Shown here in pieces: positions 34,367 through 43,347 of a stretch of DNA of 64,000 nt (positions are counted from its first letter, which is position 1; each line of letters opens with the position of its first letter). The stretch spans positions 62,001 through 126,000 of the forward strand of contig NZ_JBIWER010000003.1 in NCBI RefSeq assembly GCF_044762655.1. The letters are read 5' to 3'. The stretch is from Psychrobacillus sp044762655. Its GTDB lineage: Bacteria; Bacillota; Bacilli; Bacillales_A; Planococcaceae. Under the pieces are notes generated by a model. The model was not told the origin of the DNA and searched no databases. It worked only from the letters and a program-made list of their open reading frames with translations. A program made the translations under genes and the position numbers.

Positions 34367-35203
34367 TTATTTTTTAAAATTCCATTCATCATTGGCATAT
34401 CGTGTCGATTCTAGTTCTTTAATGTAATCTAGTTGTTGTTTCGTGAGTTTATATTCTACTAATTCAATCTCCAATGCATCTTCAAAACCTTTTTTAAACG
34501 CAGTTTTACATTCTTCTATCGAAATTGGTTTTGATATTATTTTGTTAATCGCAACAGCTTTTTGAGATAGGCTTCTTTTCACTCTTTTTCTTACCTCTTC
34601 AGAAGAAAATTTAAAAGTCTGGATTAATTTATCTTCGTCTAAGTCGAGTAAAATTGCACCATGTTGGAGAATAACGCCTTTTTGTCTTGTTTGAGCACTA
34701 CCGGCAACTTTTTTTCCTTCTACTACTAGCTCATACCAGCTCGGTGTATCGAAACAAACTGCTGATTTCGGTTTTTTTAAATTTTCTTTTTGTTCGTCCG
34801 AATTCGGCACAGAAAAATAAGCATCTAAACCAAGGTTTTGAAAACCTAACAGTAATCCCTCACTAATCACTCGGTAAGCTTCTGTTACTGTAGCTGGCAT
34901 GCTCGGATAGCTTTCTGTAACGATCACACTGTATGTAAGTTCATGTTCGTGAAGTACCCCTCTTCCTCCTGTAGGACGTCGAACAAAGCCAAGACCTAAA
35001 CTTTTCACAGCTTCCATATCAATCTCTTTTTCCACGGATTGAAAATAACCAATAGATAATGTAGCTGGATTCCATTCGTAAAATCTAATCACAGGTGGAA
35101 TAAGACCTTCACTATGCCAGTCTAGCAGTGCCTCATCCATCGCCATATTAAAGGATGGGGTACAGGGTCCAGAATTTATGAAGTACCATTTTGCTTTTTC
35201 CAT
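34367..35203 (-). CDS. lipM: Octanoyltransferase LipM
   Basis: Moves octanoate from acyl carrier protein to GcvH, the first step of lipoate assembly in Bacillus. The 278-residue protein has the LplA/LipB fold: RRPTGGRGVLHEHELTYS, the catalytic Cys150 in SAVCFDTPSWYELVV, and KVAGSAQTRQKGVILQHG. Cys150 is at the same position as in B. subtilis LipM. Its neighbours match B. subtilis (yqhL and gcv genes); a lipoate ligase is less likely because of the cysteine. Confidence 0.92.
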   Translation of the reverse strand: MEKAKWYFINSGPCTPSFNMAMDEALLDWHSEGLIPPVIRFYEWNPATLSIGYFQSVEKEIDMEAVKSLGLGFVRRPTGGRGVLHEHELTYSVIVTESYPSMPATVTEAYRVISEGLLLGFQNLGLDAYFSVPNSDEQKENLKKPKSAVCFDTPSWYELVVEGKKVAGSAQTRQKGVILQHGAILLDLDEDKLIQTFKFSSEEVRKRVKRSLSQKAVAINKIISKPISIEECKTAFKKGFEDALEIELVEYKLTKQQLDYIKELESTRYANDEWNFKK

Positions 35204-35245
35204 CGAATCTCTCCCTTCACAACGAGTTTCATTTTATCAAATAGA

Positions 35246-35275
35246 TTGAATTGTATCTAGCAATTCTTTTATAAT
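35246..35275 (+). promoter_or_regulatory. Sigma-A promoter of the rhodanese gene
   Basis: TTGAAT (35246-35251) and TATAAT (35270-35275) with an 18 bp spacer, 30 bp before the GTG start. Confidence 0.6.
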
Positions 35276-35305
35276 GAATATGGAAACATAGAAAGGGGAA
35301 AGACC

Positions 35306-35689
35306 GTGTTAGAATTATTGTATTTTGTTATCGCTCTACTCGTTGTACTTTTAGTCTATGCTGGAATATCGGCATACCGTTTAAAGAAAACCGTTACTAA
35401 TCTCACACAAGAACAATTTATCGAAGGCTATCGTAAAGCACAGCTGATCGATGTTCGTGAACCGAAAGAATTTGAAGGCGGACATATTTTGGGAGCAAGA
35501 AATATCCCTTCTTCTCAACTGCGCCAACGCTTCAAAGAAATTCGTCCAGACAAACCTGTCTATTTGTATTGCCAAAGTGGCGCAAGAAGTTCCCGTGCTG
35601 CGATGTTTTTAAAGAAAAAAGGATATACACAACTGCATCAGCTTAAAGGTGGCTTCAAAACTTGGACTGGTAAAGTTAAATCTAAGTAA
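35306..35689 (+). CDS. Membrane-anchored rhodanese-like protein (YqhL-like)
   Basis: A 127-residue protein with one N-terminal membrane helix (about 3-23) and a rhodanese domain (about 35-125). The active-site loop is YLYCQSGARSSRA with Cys89, so sulfurtransfer activity is plausible. The GTG start at 35306 follows AAAGGGG. It is divergent from lipM and ends with its own terminator. Confidence 0.9.
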   Translation: MLELLYFVIALLVVLLVYAGISAYRLKKTVTNLTQEQFIEGYRKAQLIDVREPKEFEGGHILGARNIPSSQLRQRFKEIRPDKPVYLYCQSGARSSRAAMFLKKKGYTQLHQLKGGFKTWTGKVKSK

Positions 35690-35694
35690 TACAT

Positions 35695-35726
35695 AAGGTT
35701 CTTCTAATTAGAGGAACCTTTTTTCT
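35695..35726 (+). terminator. Terminator of the rhodanese gene
   Basis: AAGGTTC and GAACCTT flank a short loop and are followed by TTTTTC. Confidence 0.8.
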
Positions 35727-35753
35727 TTCAGTCATACATTTTGGAGGGTTAAG

Positions 35754-37028
35754 ATGCAAAAACAAATATTATTTTCCCATCAAGAAGATTTTAGAAAGTC
35801 TCACCCGCATTATGAAGATTTCGCTATTCTTTCTAGGCGAATCATTTCTTTATTGAACGATCATACAAACCAGAGTTGGCAATCGATCGATATTGGTGAG
35901 TCCACACTTCAACTTGACGCCAATCTGTTGGAAATGATGGAAAAGGACTTACTTGATTATGAAGTATTATGTTCCATTTTCGAAACGAAGTCTCAGGGCA
36001 AGGTTGCTAGCAAGTCTCAATTGTCATTCGAAAACAAATTAGAGGTTGTGGAAACCTTTGAAAATAACCTTATTTTTTTCCCACAATATAATGTCGCGTT
36101 AACACTAGCATTCAACTATTCGGCTGGTAATACGTGGCCTGAATATCATTTCTTTTCAACTTCTGTAGAAAACGCATTAAATTTCTTGCAAGAAATTAAC
36201 GAAAAGCTTCGCCAACTGTTAATGCAGTCAGTTACTTATCTTGTAGATACAGAAAGTGGCGTCCAGCGTCGAAATTACGGAGAGCAAGCAGTTGTTAGCA
36301 GAGAGGATGTCCTATTAGCAGAAAGTATTAAACAGGATATATTCCGCTCCATTGATGAGTTTTTTAAAAAGGATGGACATTTTTTCAGAGATTATGGACT
36401 TCCGTATAAGCGTGGAATCCTGCTATATGGCGCTCCAGGCAACGGGAAGACTACATTAGTAAAATCCATAACGGGCTCTACTAAAGCACCGGTTGTCTAT
36501 TGGCAGATTACAGAGTTTACTGGTAGTCATTCCATTCAAGAGGTTTTTGGTATAGTTACGAGGCTAGCACCTGCTATATTAGTTATTGAAGATATAGACT
36601 CTATGCCAGAATATACTCGCTCGGTGTTTTTAAACACCCTGGATGGTGCTCAATCGAGAGAGGGACTATTTATTATTGGAACTACAAACTACCCTCAAAA
36701 AATCGATCCTGCGCTCATAAATCGAGCTGGTCGATTTGATCGCGCTTATGAAATTCCTTCTCCAACCGTAACTGTACGACAGGACTATTTACTTAAACTA
36801 GATATCAAAGGAATTTTCTCCGATGATCAAGTAAAAGAAATGGCCAAGCTTTCTAAAGGACTTTCCATGTCTCAATTAAATGAATTATATATGTCCGTTG
36901 CACTAAACTGGCACTATGATGGGAAGTTAGATTATGAGAAACGAATCGAGGAATTAACGAAGCAAAATAACCGAACAAACAAAAACAAGTGGGAAGATGA
37001 TGAAAATTCAATCGGATTTAATTATTAA
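35754..37028 (+). CDS. AAA family ATPase of unknown role
   Basis: A 424-residue AAA+ ATPase. The N-terminal 180 residues match nothing I recognise. The ATPase domain has Walker A GAPGNGKT (226-233), Walker B ILVIEDIDS (275-283), sensor FIIGTTNYPQKIDP and the arginine finger region NRAGRFDRAYEIP, closest in style to BCS1/Cdc48-like single-ring ATPases. The C terminus is Asn/Lys-rich (KQNNRTNKNKWEDDE). It overlaps the DUF2809 gene by 32 bp, so the two are probably co-translated. Confidence 0.85.
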   Translation: MQKQILFSHQEDFRKSHPHYEDFAILSRRIISLLNDHTNQSWQSIDIGESTLQLDANLLEMMEKDLLDYEVLCSIFETKSQGKVASKSQLSFENKLEVVETFENNLIFFPQYNVALTLAFNYSAGNTWPEYHFFSTSVENALNFLQEINEKLRQLLMQSVTYLVDTESGVQRRNYGEQAVVSREDVLLAESIKQDIFRSIDEFFKKDGHFFRDYGLPYKRGILLYGAPGNGKTTLVKSITGSTKAPVVYWQITEFTGSHSIQEVFGIVTRLAPAILVIEDIDSMPEYTRSVFLNTLDGAQSREGLFIIGTTNYPQKIDPALINRAGRFDRAYEIPSPTVTVRQDYLLKLDIKGIFSDDQVKEMAKLSKGLSMSQLNELYMSVALNWHYDGKLDYEKRIEELTKQNNRTNKNKWEDDENSIGFNY

Positions 37029-37416
37029 ACGTAAAAGAATCAACTATTTTATGGCAGTTTTCATTTCTATAGCACTTGGTTTAGCTAGTAGATATTATGG
37101 TGGACTGCCTGATATTATAGTGATTCATGCAGGTGATACGCTTTGGGCTATTATGGGGTATTTTCTATTTCGATTACTGTTTGTTCATAAAGGTCTGCAT
37201 AAGGCGTTTTTTCTAAGTCTAGTTTTTTGCTTTTTCATCGAATTTAGTCAATTCTATCAAGCCGACTGGATAAATAGTATTCGCAGTACATTACTTGGTG
37301 CTCTAATACTCGGTAAAGGCTTTCTTATCGTAGACTTATTCCGATATTCAATAGGTATTGTTCTAGCTTATTTGACCGACAGACTAACGATTAACGGCTT
37401 GTCAATGGATCATTGA
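36997..37416 (+). CDS. DUF2809 family membrane protein
   Basis: A 139-residue protein with four hydrophobic segments and the DUF2809 pattern ISIALGLASRYYGGLPDII and GDTLWAIMGYFLFRLLF. Function unknown. The start lies inside the ATPase gene; ATG at 36997 or 37000 are equally possible. The 3' end overlaps the terminator hairpin. Confidence 0.82.
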   Translation: MMKIQSDLIIKRKRINYFMAVFISIALGLASRYYGGLPDIIVIHAGDTLWAIMGYFLFRLLFVHKGLHKAFFLSLVFCFFIEFSQFYQADWINSIRSTLLGALILGKGFLIVDLFRYSIGIVLAYLTDRLTINGLSMDH

Positions 37417-37428
37417 CAAGCCGTTTTA
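37393..37428 (+). terminator. Terminator of the ATPase-DUF2809 pair
   Basis: AACGGCTTGTCAATG and CATTGACAAGCCGTT form a 15 bp perfect stem followed by TTTT; the stop codon of the DUF2809 gene lies in the 3' arm. Confidence 0.9.
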
Positions 37429-37472
37429 ATTACTCGTTAGATAAATACCGTTCAACTAATATGAAGCAACTA

Positions 37473-37505
37473 CAAAAAGTGCGATCCTTAAGAGAATCGC
37501 ACTTT
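37473..37505 (-). terminator. Terminator of the gcv operon
   Basis: AAAGTGCGAT and ATCGCACTTT pair and are followed by U residues on the minus strand, just after gcvPB. Confidence 0.85.
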
Positions 37506-37509
37506 CATT

Positions 37510-38970
37510 TTATGCTTTTGTATATCTCAATACCGGCTTACGCGCAGCTTTTGTTTCATCTAAACGATTAATAACTGTTGTATGTGGAGCATTTTGAACA
37601 ATTTCTGGGTTTTCTTGTACTTCTTTCGCAATTTGAATCATTGCATCGCAGAAAGCATCCAAAGTTTCTTTTGACTCAGTTTCTGTTGGTTCGATCATCA
37701 TTCCCTCTTCCACATTCAATGGGAAGTATATCGTAGGTGGATGATAACCGAAGTCAAGCAGACGTTTAGCCATATCTAGCGTACGAACTCCAAGTTTCTT
37801 TTGTCGACGACCACTTAATACAAATTCATGCTTACAATGACGATTATACGGAAGATCGAAATGCTCCTCTAAACGTCTCATCATATAGTTTGCATTTAAC
37901 ACTGCGTACTCCGTTACTGCTTTAAGTCCGTCTGGTCCCATTGAACGGATATAAGTGTAAGCACGAACATTAATACCAAAGTTTCCGTAGAAAGGTTTTA
38001 CGCGACCGATTGTTTGCGGACGATTGTAATCAAATGTATATTTGTCATCTTCTTTTACAAGAACTGGACTTGGTAGGAATGGAATGAGGTCCGCTTTTAC
38101 CCCTACTGGACCTGATCCTGGACCACCACCACCATGAGGACCCGTGAAAGTTTTATGCAAGTTCAAGTGAACACAGTCAAAGCCCATATCGCCAGGACGT
38201 GCTTTAGACATAACAGCATTTAAATTCGCGCCATCATAATACAATTTACCACCCACACCGTGGATAATTTCAGCTAATTCTATAATTGATTCCTCGAACA
38301 AACCGAGTGTATTTGGATTTGTTAGCATCAATGCAGCAGTATCTGGACCAACAACTCTACGTAAATCTTCTAGGTCAACTAGGCCGTCCTCATTAGATTT
38401 GACTGTAATCGTTTCAAAGCCTGCAACCGTAGCGGATGCTGGATTTGTTCCATGAGCAGAGTCAGGAACGATTACTTTTGTACGTTGTGTATCGCCATTT
38501 GCTTCATGGAATGCACGAATCATCATTAGAGCAGTCCATTCACCATGTGCACCTGCTGCCGGTTGGAGAGTTACTTCATCCATTCCTGTGATTTCGATCA
38601 AATGCTCTTGAAGATCGTACATTAACTCCATTGCACCTTGAACAGAAGCTTCTTCCTGTAAAGGATGAATATTCGCAAAACCTGGGAAACGCGCAACTGA
38701 TTCATTAATTTTGGGATTATACTTCATTGTACAAGATCCAAGTGGATAGAATCCTGTATCTACCCCATGATTACGGTTAGATAAAGCGGTATAATGACGC
38801 ATAATATCTAGTTCAGATACTTCTGGTAGTTCAGCTTCTTCAGCTCTTAGAATAGCTTGAGGTAATAGAGTTGATAAATCTACTTCTGGCACATCTAATT
38901 CAGGTAGATTATATCCTACGCGACCTTCTTTTGTTATTTCAAAAATAAGTGGTTGATTATCTTTATGCAT
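37510..38970 (-). CDS. gcvPB: Glycine dehydrogenase (P protein) subunit 2
   Basis: PLP-containing half of the two-subunit glycine decarboxylase. The cofactor lysine is in HLNLHKTFTGPHGGGGPG. Start chosen at the ATG 38970 (MHKDNQPLIFE), which overlaps the gcvPA stop by 8 bp; product 486 residues. Acts with gcvPA, gcvT and the lipoylated H protein, which is not in this window. Confidence 0.97.
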   Translation of the reverse strand: MHKDNQPLIFEITKEGRVGYNLPELDVPEVDLSTLLPQAILRAEEAELPEVSELDIMRHYTALSNRNHGVDTGFYPLGSCTMKYNPKINESVARFPGFANIHPLQEEASVQGAMELMYDLQEHLIEITGMDEVTLQPAAGAHGEWTALMMIRAFHEANGDTQRTKVIVPDSAHGTNPASATVAGFETITVKSNEDGLVDLEDLRRVVGPDTAALMLTNPNTLGLFEESIIELAEIIHGVGGKLYYDGANLNAVMSKARPGDMGFDCVHLNLHKTFTGPHGGGGPGSGPVGVKADLIPFLPSPVLVKEDDKYTFDYNRPQTIGRVKPFYGNFGINVRAYTYIRSMGPDGLKAVTEYAVLNANYMMRRLEEHFDLPYNRHCKHEFVLSGRRQKKLGVRTLDMAKRLLDFGYHPPTIYFPLNVEEGMMIEPTETESKETLDAFCDAMIQIAKEVQENPEIVQNAPHTTVINRLDETKAARKPVLRYTKA

Positions 38971-40309
38971 GAAGAGCCCCCATTTCTTGCACGAGTGCAT
39001 CTATTTCTTCTTTTGTACGCTGTTCTGTTACAGCGATTAAAACATGATTTTGTAGATCAGCGTTAACGCGACCTAGATCAAAACCACCGATAATTCCTTT
39101 TTCAAGAAGTCCTTTATTTCCTTTTGCAACTGAACCATTTACTTTTACAACGATCTCATTAAAATGAGCTCCTTGATACACTACTTCAAAGCCTGCTTTT
39201 TCAAAAGCTTGTTTTGCATAATGTGTTTTCATGATATTTTGAGTTGCTATTTCTTTCACACCTTTTTTACCAAGTGCAGTCATTGCAACAGAAGCTGCAA
39301 GTGCGTTCAATGCCTGATTTGAACAAATGTTAGAAGTGGCTTTATCACGGCGAATGTGCTGTTCACGAGCCTGTAAGGTTAATACATAGCCACGACGCCC
39401 CTCTTCATCCGTAGTTTCACCAACTAAACGACCTGGAACTTTACGCATAAGCTTAGAATTTACCGCAAAGTATCCACAGTGAGGACCACCGAACGCTTCG
39501 GAAATTCCGAATACTTGTGCATCCCCTACTGTAATATCTGCTCCAAATTTACCTGGAGGTGTTAAAACACCAAGAGCAAGTGGATTTGCAGAAACGATGA
39601 ATAATGCATTTTGTGCATGTGTCAATTGCTCCACTTTAGCTAAATCCTCTATTTGTCCAAAGAAATTAGGATATTGAACCATAACCGCCGCAGTATCTTC
39701 GTCAACAGATTCTTCTAATTTCGCTAAATCTGTAACTCCGTCCTTCGTTGGTACAGTAACTACCTCGATATTTTGGCCTTTTGCATATACCTTCACAACA
39801 TCAATGTATTCTGGATGAATAGCTTCCGAAACGAGTAGCTTTTTACGACGCGTATGTCCAGCGGCTAGATTTCCTGCTTCTGCTAATGATGTACCACCGT
39901 CATACATAGACGAGTTTGCTAGGTCCATTCCTGTAAGTTCGCAAATCATTGTTTGGAATTCAAAAATAGCTTGAAGTTCTCCTTGGGAAATTTCCGGTTG
40001 ATACGGAGTATAAGCAGTATAGAACTCAGATCTCGAAATAACATGATCAACAATAATAGGTTTGAAATGATCATATACACCAGCACCTAAAAATGATGCA
40101 AATTGTTTACTATCTGCATTTTTTGCGGCAAGCTGACTTAGCTCTTTTAATAAAGCCGATTCCGCTTTCGCAGGTTTAATATTGTACTCACCTTTAAAAC
40201 GAACTTTCTCGGGAATATCTGCAAACAACTCATCAATAGAAGAAATACCAACCACATCTAGCATTTCTTTCTGATCCTGCTCAGTCATTGGTAAATAACG
40301 ATGCTTCAT
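38963..40309 (-). CDS. gcvPA: Glycine dehydrogenase (P protein) subunit 1
   Basis: Partner subunit of glycine decarboxylase; it completes the PLP fold without carrying the cofactor lysine. The 448 residues start MKHRYLPMTEQDQKEML (ATG at 40309, AGAGGTTG upstream) and contain NSSMYDGGTSLAEAG and SEAFGGPHCGYFA. It follows gcvT after 24 bp. Confidence 0.96.
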   Translation of the reverse strand: MKHRYLPMTEQDQKEMLDVVGISSIDELFADIPEKVRFKGEYNIKPAKAESALLKELSQLAAKNADSKQFASFLGAGVYDHFKPIIVDHVISRSEFYTAYTPYQPEISQGELQAIFEFQTMICELTGMDLANSSMYDGGTSLAEAGNLAAGHTRRKKLLVSEAIHPEYIDVVKVYAKGQNIEVVTVPTKDGVTDLAKLEESVDEDTAAVMVQYPNFFGQIEDLAKVEQLTHAQNALFIVSANPLALGVLTPPGKFGADITVGDAQVFGISEAFGGPHCGYFAVNSKLMRKVPGRLVGETTDEEGRRGYVLTLQAREQHIRRDKATSNICSNQALNALAASVAMTALGKKGVKEIATQNIMKTHYAKQAFEKAGFEVVYQGAHFNEIVVKVNGSVAKGNKGLLEKGIIGGFDLGRVNADLQNHVLIAVTEQRTKEEIDALVQEMGALHA

Positions 40310-40333
40310 CAAAGGACAACCTCTTTCTTTGTC

Positions 40334-41437
40334 TTATTTTTCTCTTTTATAAAACGGAGTTGCTACTGTAATTGCTTTTAATCGTTTATTTCTTATTTCA
40401 ATTTCAACCTCTTGACCAAGTTCTGCAAATGTTGCGTCAATTAAAGCTAGACCAATATTTTTCTTAAGTGTAGGAGATTGCGTTCCGGATGTAATATGCC
40501 CAATTTGCTTATCTTCTACAAATACCGGGTAACCCGTACGAGGAATTCCTTTATCAATCATTTCAATCCCAATACTTTTTCTTGGTACACCATTTTCTTT
40601 TTGTTCTATTAAAACAGATTTACCATTAAAATCTTGTTCTTTCTTTAGTTTTACGACAAAGCCAATATTAGCTTCTAGTGGTGAGATATCTTTTGTAAGT
40701 TCTTGCCCATAAAGTGGTAGACAAGCTTCAAAACGTAAAGTATCACGAGCACCTAGACCACATGGTAAAAGACCTTCCTCTTCACCTGCTTCTAAAATGC
40801 TGCTCCATAATGCTGTTACATCATTTGCAGATGCGTATACCTCAAACCCATCTTCTCCCGTATAACCAGTACGAGAAACAATTACATTTTTACCCGCAAC
40901 TTCGACATTATTTGCGAAACGGAAGAATCCTATTTCATCTAAATTTTTGGAAGTCAGCTTTTGTAAAATAGATTGTGCTAATGGTCCTTGTAATGCAAGT
41001 AAGCCATAATCTTCTGATTTATTTACTAGTGTTACATCTCCATATACTTGTTCCTGCATCCAGTTAAAATCTTTTTCGATATTCCCGGCGTTTACAACAA
41101 GAAGATAATGATTGTCTTCTATTTTGTAGATCAATAAATCATCGACAATTCCGCCATCCTTGTAACACATAGCAGTATATTGCGCTTGACCACTAACTAA
41201 TTTCGAAACATCATTCGTCATAAGCTTTTGAAGATATTCCTCACTATCTGTACCAGCAAGAATTATTTCTCCCATATGAGAAACATCAAATAATCCTGCT
41301 TTCGTTCTAACCGCTTCATGTTCGGCTTTGATACTTGAAAATTGGACGGGAAGCTCCCAACCACCAAAATCAATGGTTTTTCCTCCGTAATTTGCATATA
41401 CATCAAATAAAGGTGTTCGTTTCAACTGATCTGCCAA
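40334..41437 (-). CDS. gcvT: Aminomethyltransferase (T protein) of glycine cleavage
   Basis: Transfers the methylene group from aminomethylated H protein to tetrahydrofolate with release of ammonia. Typical motifs are FDVSHMGEI, GQAQYTAMCYKDGGIVDDLLIY and SRTGYTGEDGFEVY. The start is TTG at 41437 (LADQLKRTPLFD), preceded by AAGGAGGAGAG; a frame continuing to 41533 would run through the riboswitch terminator and is rejected. 367 residues. Confidence 0.95.
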   Translation of the reverse strand: MADQLKRTPLFDVYANYGGKTIDFGGWELPVQFSSIKAEHEAVRTKAGLFDVSHMGEIILAGTDSEEYLQKLMTNDVSKLVSGQAQYTAMCYKDGGIVDDLLIYKIEDNHYLLVVNAGNIEKDFNWMQEQVYGDVTLVNKSEDYGLLALQGPLAQSILQKLTSKNLDEIGFFRFANNVEVAGKNVIVSRTGYTGEDGFEVYASANDVTALWSSILEAGEEEGLLPCGLGARDTLRFEACLPLYGQELTKDISPLEANIGFVVKLKKEQDFNGKSVLIEQKENGVPRKSIGIEMIDKGIPRTGYPVFVEDKQIGHITSGTQSPTLKKNIGLALIDATFAELGQEVEIEIRNKRLKAITVATPFYKREK

Positions 41438-41465
41438 AATACTCTCCTCCTTCACTATTTCCATA

Positions 41466-41512
41466 CAAAAAGGACAGAATAACCCCTTTGATAAAATAGG
41501 GGTACTCTGTCC
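41466..41512 (-). terminator. Regulated terminator of the glycine riboswitch
   Basis: On the minus strand GGACAGA (41506-41512) and TCTGTCC (41472-41478) pair around an inner CCCCTATTTT...AAAGGGG stem, followed by TTTTTG. It sits between the aptamers and gcvT and would be prevented when glycine is bound. Confidence 0.8.
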
Positions 41513-41703
41513 TGGGACCTGAAAGTTTACCAAAAATGGCTTTCCTCTTTGGTGGCTCTACGTAGTATAAACGAAAGCGCTCTCCAGAGTTGCGTCCTAT
41601 ACGAGTTCTTTTGCCTGAGAGATTCATAATTTTCATTACTTGCTCCTTCGGCGACGCAACTAGTGCGTTCTCTCCCCGTATATTCATCCGCGATATCTCT
41701 ATA
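41513..41703 (-). ncRNA. Tandem glycine riboswitch (gcvT motif)
   Basis: The leader of gcvT shows two glycine aptamers in tandem. Aptamer 1 contains GGAGAGAACGCACTAGTTGC, GCCGAAGGAGCAA and CTCTCAGGCAAAAG with GGACGCAACTCTGGAGAG closing; aptamer 2 contains CACCAAAGAGGAAAGCC and AAACTTTCAGGTCCCAGGACAGAG. These are the conserved cores of the gcvT riboswitch. Glycine binding is known to switch on gcvT expression, here via the terminator at 41466-41512. Confidence 0.93.
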
Positions 41704-41802
41704 ACTCACTCTTTGTCTATATCCTAACATTCAAGTAATTTATAAGCAATACTTTTTAATAAAATTAGTTAAATGCGAACAATCCTACGTAAAAAGTTTT
41801 TA

Positions 41803-42315
41803 TCATTCGCCTTTTAGGCGGTTTACTTGAAATCCAGCATACTCAGTAATTTGTCTAAGCGGTCTACGTTCTGTCCGAACCGTAATATGCGCAGCTTTTT
41901 TATAGAACCTTTTTCTTGTTCTATATAATTGTTCTAATTCTTCCTTTGAGCTGTTCTGTACAATAGGTCTATTTTTGTCGTTTTTGATCCTCATCCATAT
42001 ATCTTCAAAAGTTGCATCCAAATAAAGCACAAGTCCCGTTCTGCGCATTATTTCAATATTTTTTTCGTTCACAGCAACTCCACCACCAGTGGAAATGATG
42101 CATGATTCGTTTCGAAAATTTTCTAGAAAATCGGTCTCCACTTGCCGAAAGTAAGCTTCTCCTTCTTGCTCGAAAATCTCAGGAATCGTTCTTTTTTGCA
42201 ATCTGACAATTTCTTTGTCCATATCATAGTAGGGCATTTTCAAATAAAAGCTCAGTCTTCGTCCAATTGCACTTTTACCACTGCCCATAAACCCAACTAA
42301 ATATACTTTATACAT
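41803..42315 (-). CDS. aroK: Shikimate kinase
   Basis: Phosphorylates shikimate in aromatic amino acid synthesis. The 170 residues have the P-loop GFMGSGKSAIG, the shikimate-binding FYDMD-like YYDMD and STGGGVAV, and RNRPIV-like KNRPIVQ. Located upstream of the gcv leader and downstream of comG, as in B. subtilis. Confidence 0.93.
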   Translation of the reverse strand: MYKVYLVGFMGSGKSAIGRRLSFYLKMPYYDMDKEIVRLQKRTIPEIFEQEGEAYFRQVETDFLENFRNESCIISTGGGVAVNEKNIEIMRRTGLVLYLDATFEDIWMRIKNDKNRPIVQNSSKEELEQLYRTRKRFYKKAAHITVRTERRPLRQITEYAGFQVNRLKGE

Positions 42316-42429
42316 GATTCACCAACTCACTAAATTCCAATTTTCTCGGCGCCAAAATTCCATCAAGTTATTCTTTATTATAGTGAGTGGCTCTTTTTAT
42401 TACAACTTTAAAAAAAACTTACGTGCAAA

Positions 42430-42636
42430 CTATCGCGTATTTTGACGATTAAATAACTCTATTTTTTCGATTGCTGCGCCGCTATAGAAAATCTCTAACG
42501 AATCGTACGTTTGGTATTTGGATTCATACGCAGCAGTAATAGATAGTAGGAAGACAGTAACAACGAGCAATAGGATCACTGCAGCCGGCAAGAACACCCC
42601 TCTTTCATTCTGTATGGTAGGTGACATAAAAAACAT
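42430..42636 (-). CDS. comGG: Competence pseudopilus protein ComGG, short
   Basis: A 68-residue protein with one N-terminal hydrophobic helix (NERGVFLPAAVILLLVVTVFL), consistent in position with ComGG, the minor pseudopilin at the end of the comG operon. B. subtilis ComGG has 124 residues; this one lacks much of the C-terminal part. It overlaps comGF by 32 bp. Confidence 0.6.
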   Translation of the reverse strand: MFFMSPTIQNERGVFLPAAVILLLVVTVFLLSITAAYESKYQTYDSLEIFYSGAAIEKIELFNRQNTR

Positions 42637-43042
42637 GTTCTTTCTCTATATCATTTACAAAATTCACTTTCAGACGCAGTGCGTTTCCTTCCAGTTCAAC
42701 AAATAGTGAGTTAACATTTAATAACATCTGCTCGTGACCCTCCCAATTCTTTTGTTTACGTATTAAGTCTTTATAAAGCTCCACTTTATAATTTATGTGA
42801 TTTTTCTTAATCATAATTCCTGAATTAGTATCATTAACTCTGATAGAATCTAAATCGGTTATATATGAGTCTACATACTGAATGAACAATGCCCACTCTA
42901 TTTCGGTAGTATCTGTAACTGCTGACTCGGTCTTCGTCAACCACCACATAATACCTGCCAACACTTGTGCAAAAAGCATAAATACGGCTAAATGAAGAAT
43001 ACCCTCTAGTAATGTGTAACCTGATTGATCACTGATTTTCAT
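42605..43042 (-). CDS. comGF: Competence pseudopilin ComGF
   Basis: Minor pseudopilin needed for the transformation pilus. The N terminus MKISDQSGYTLLEGILHLAVF has a pilin-like hydrophobic helix; the rest (about 145 residues in total) fits the ComGF family. The start ATG at 43042 overlaps the comGE stop in an ATGA, a better choice than 43060. Confidence 0.82.
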   Translation of the reverse strand: MKISDQSGYTLLEGILHLAVFMLFAQVLAGIMWWLTKTESAVTDTTEIEWALFIQYVDSYITDLDSIRVNDTNSGIMIKKNHINYKVELYKDLIRKQKNWEGHEQMLLNVNSLFVELEGNALRLKVNFVNDIEKEHVFYVTYHTE

Positions 43043-43347
43043 TTTATGATTGGCACACATTTACGCTGCTCCTCCCGCATCCCTTCATAGTCTATGCAAA
43101 CTTTTTCACTACTAATCTCGTAGACATAGTTAACTTTTTCAACTTGCATAACCCCAGTCGCATTATTTTCTACGATATACATCTTAGCAATTTCATACAT
43201 AACTAGGGATGAATGATAATCTCTTTTTTTATCCTCTAGTTGTACAGTCATATTATTTAAAAACGGGAGGAAAGTCGTAGCAATGATAAATGTGATACTC
43301 AGTGATAAAATGGTTTCTGGCCAAGAAAAGCCATGACTATTTCTCAT
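43039..43347 (-). CDS. comGE: Competence pseudopilin ComGE
   Basis: A 102-residue protein with a pilin-like N-terminal helix (GFSWPETILSLSITFIIATTF) in the ComGE position. It overlaps comGD by 11 bp and comGF by 4 bp. Assignment by order, size and topology. Confidence 0.75.
   Translation of the reverse strand: MRNSHGFSWPETILSLSITFIIATTFLPFLNNMTVQLEDKKRDYHSSLVMYEIAKMYIVENNATGVMQVEKVNYVYEISSEKVCIDYEGMREEQRKCVPIIK

Noticed and set aside
41403..41730. Minus-strand frames of 67-94 codons upstream of gcvT
   Set aside because: They lie inside the glycine riboswitch and its terminator and have no family similarity.
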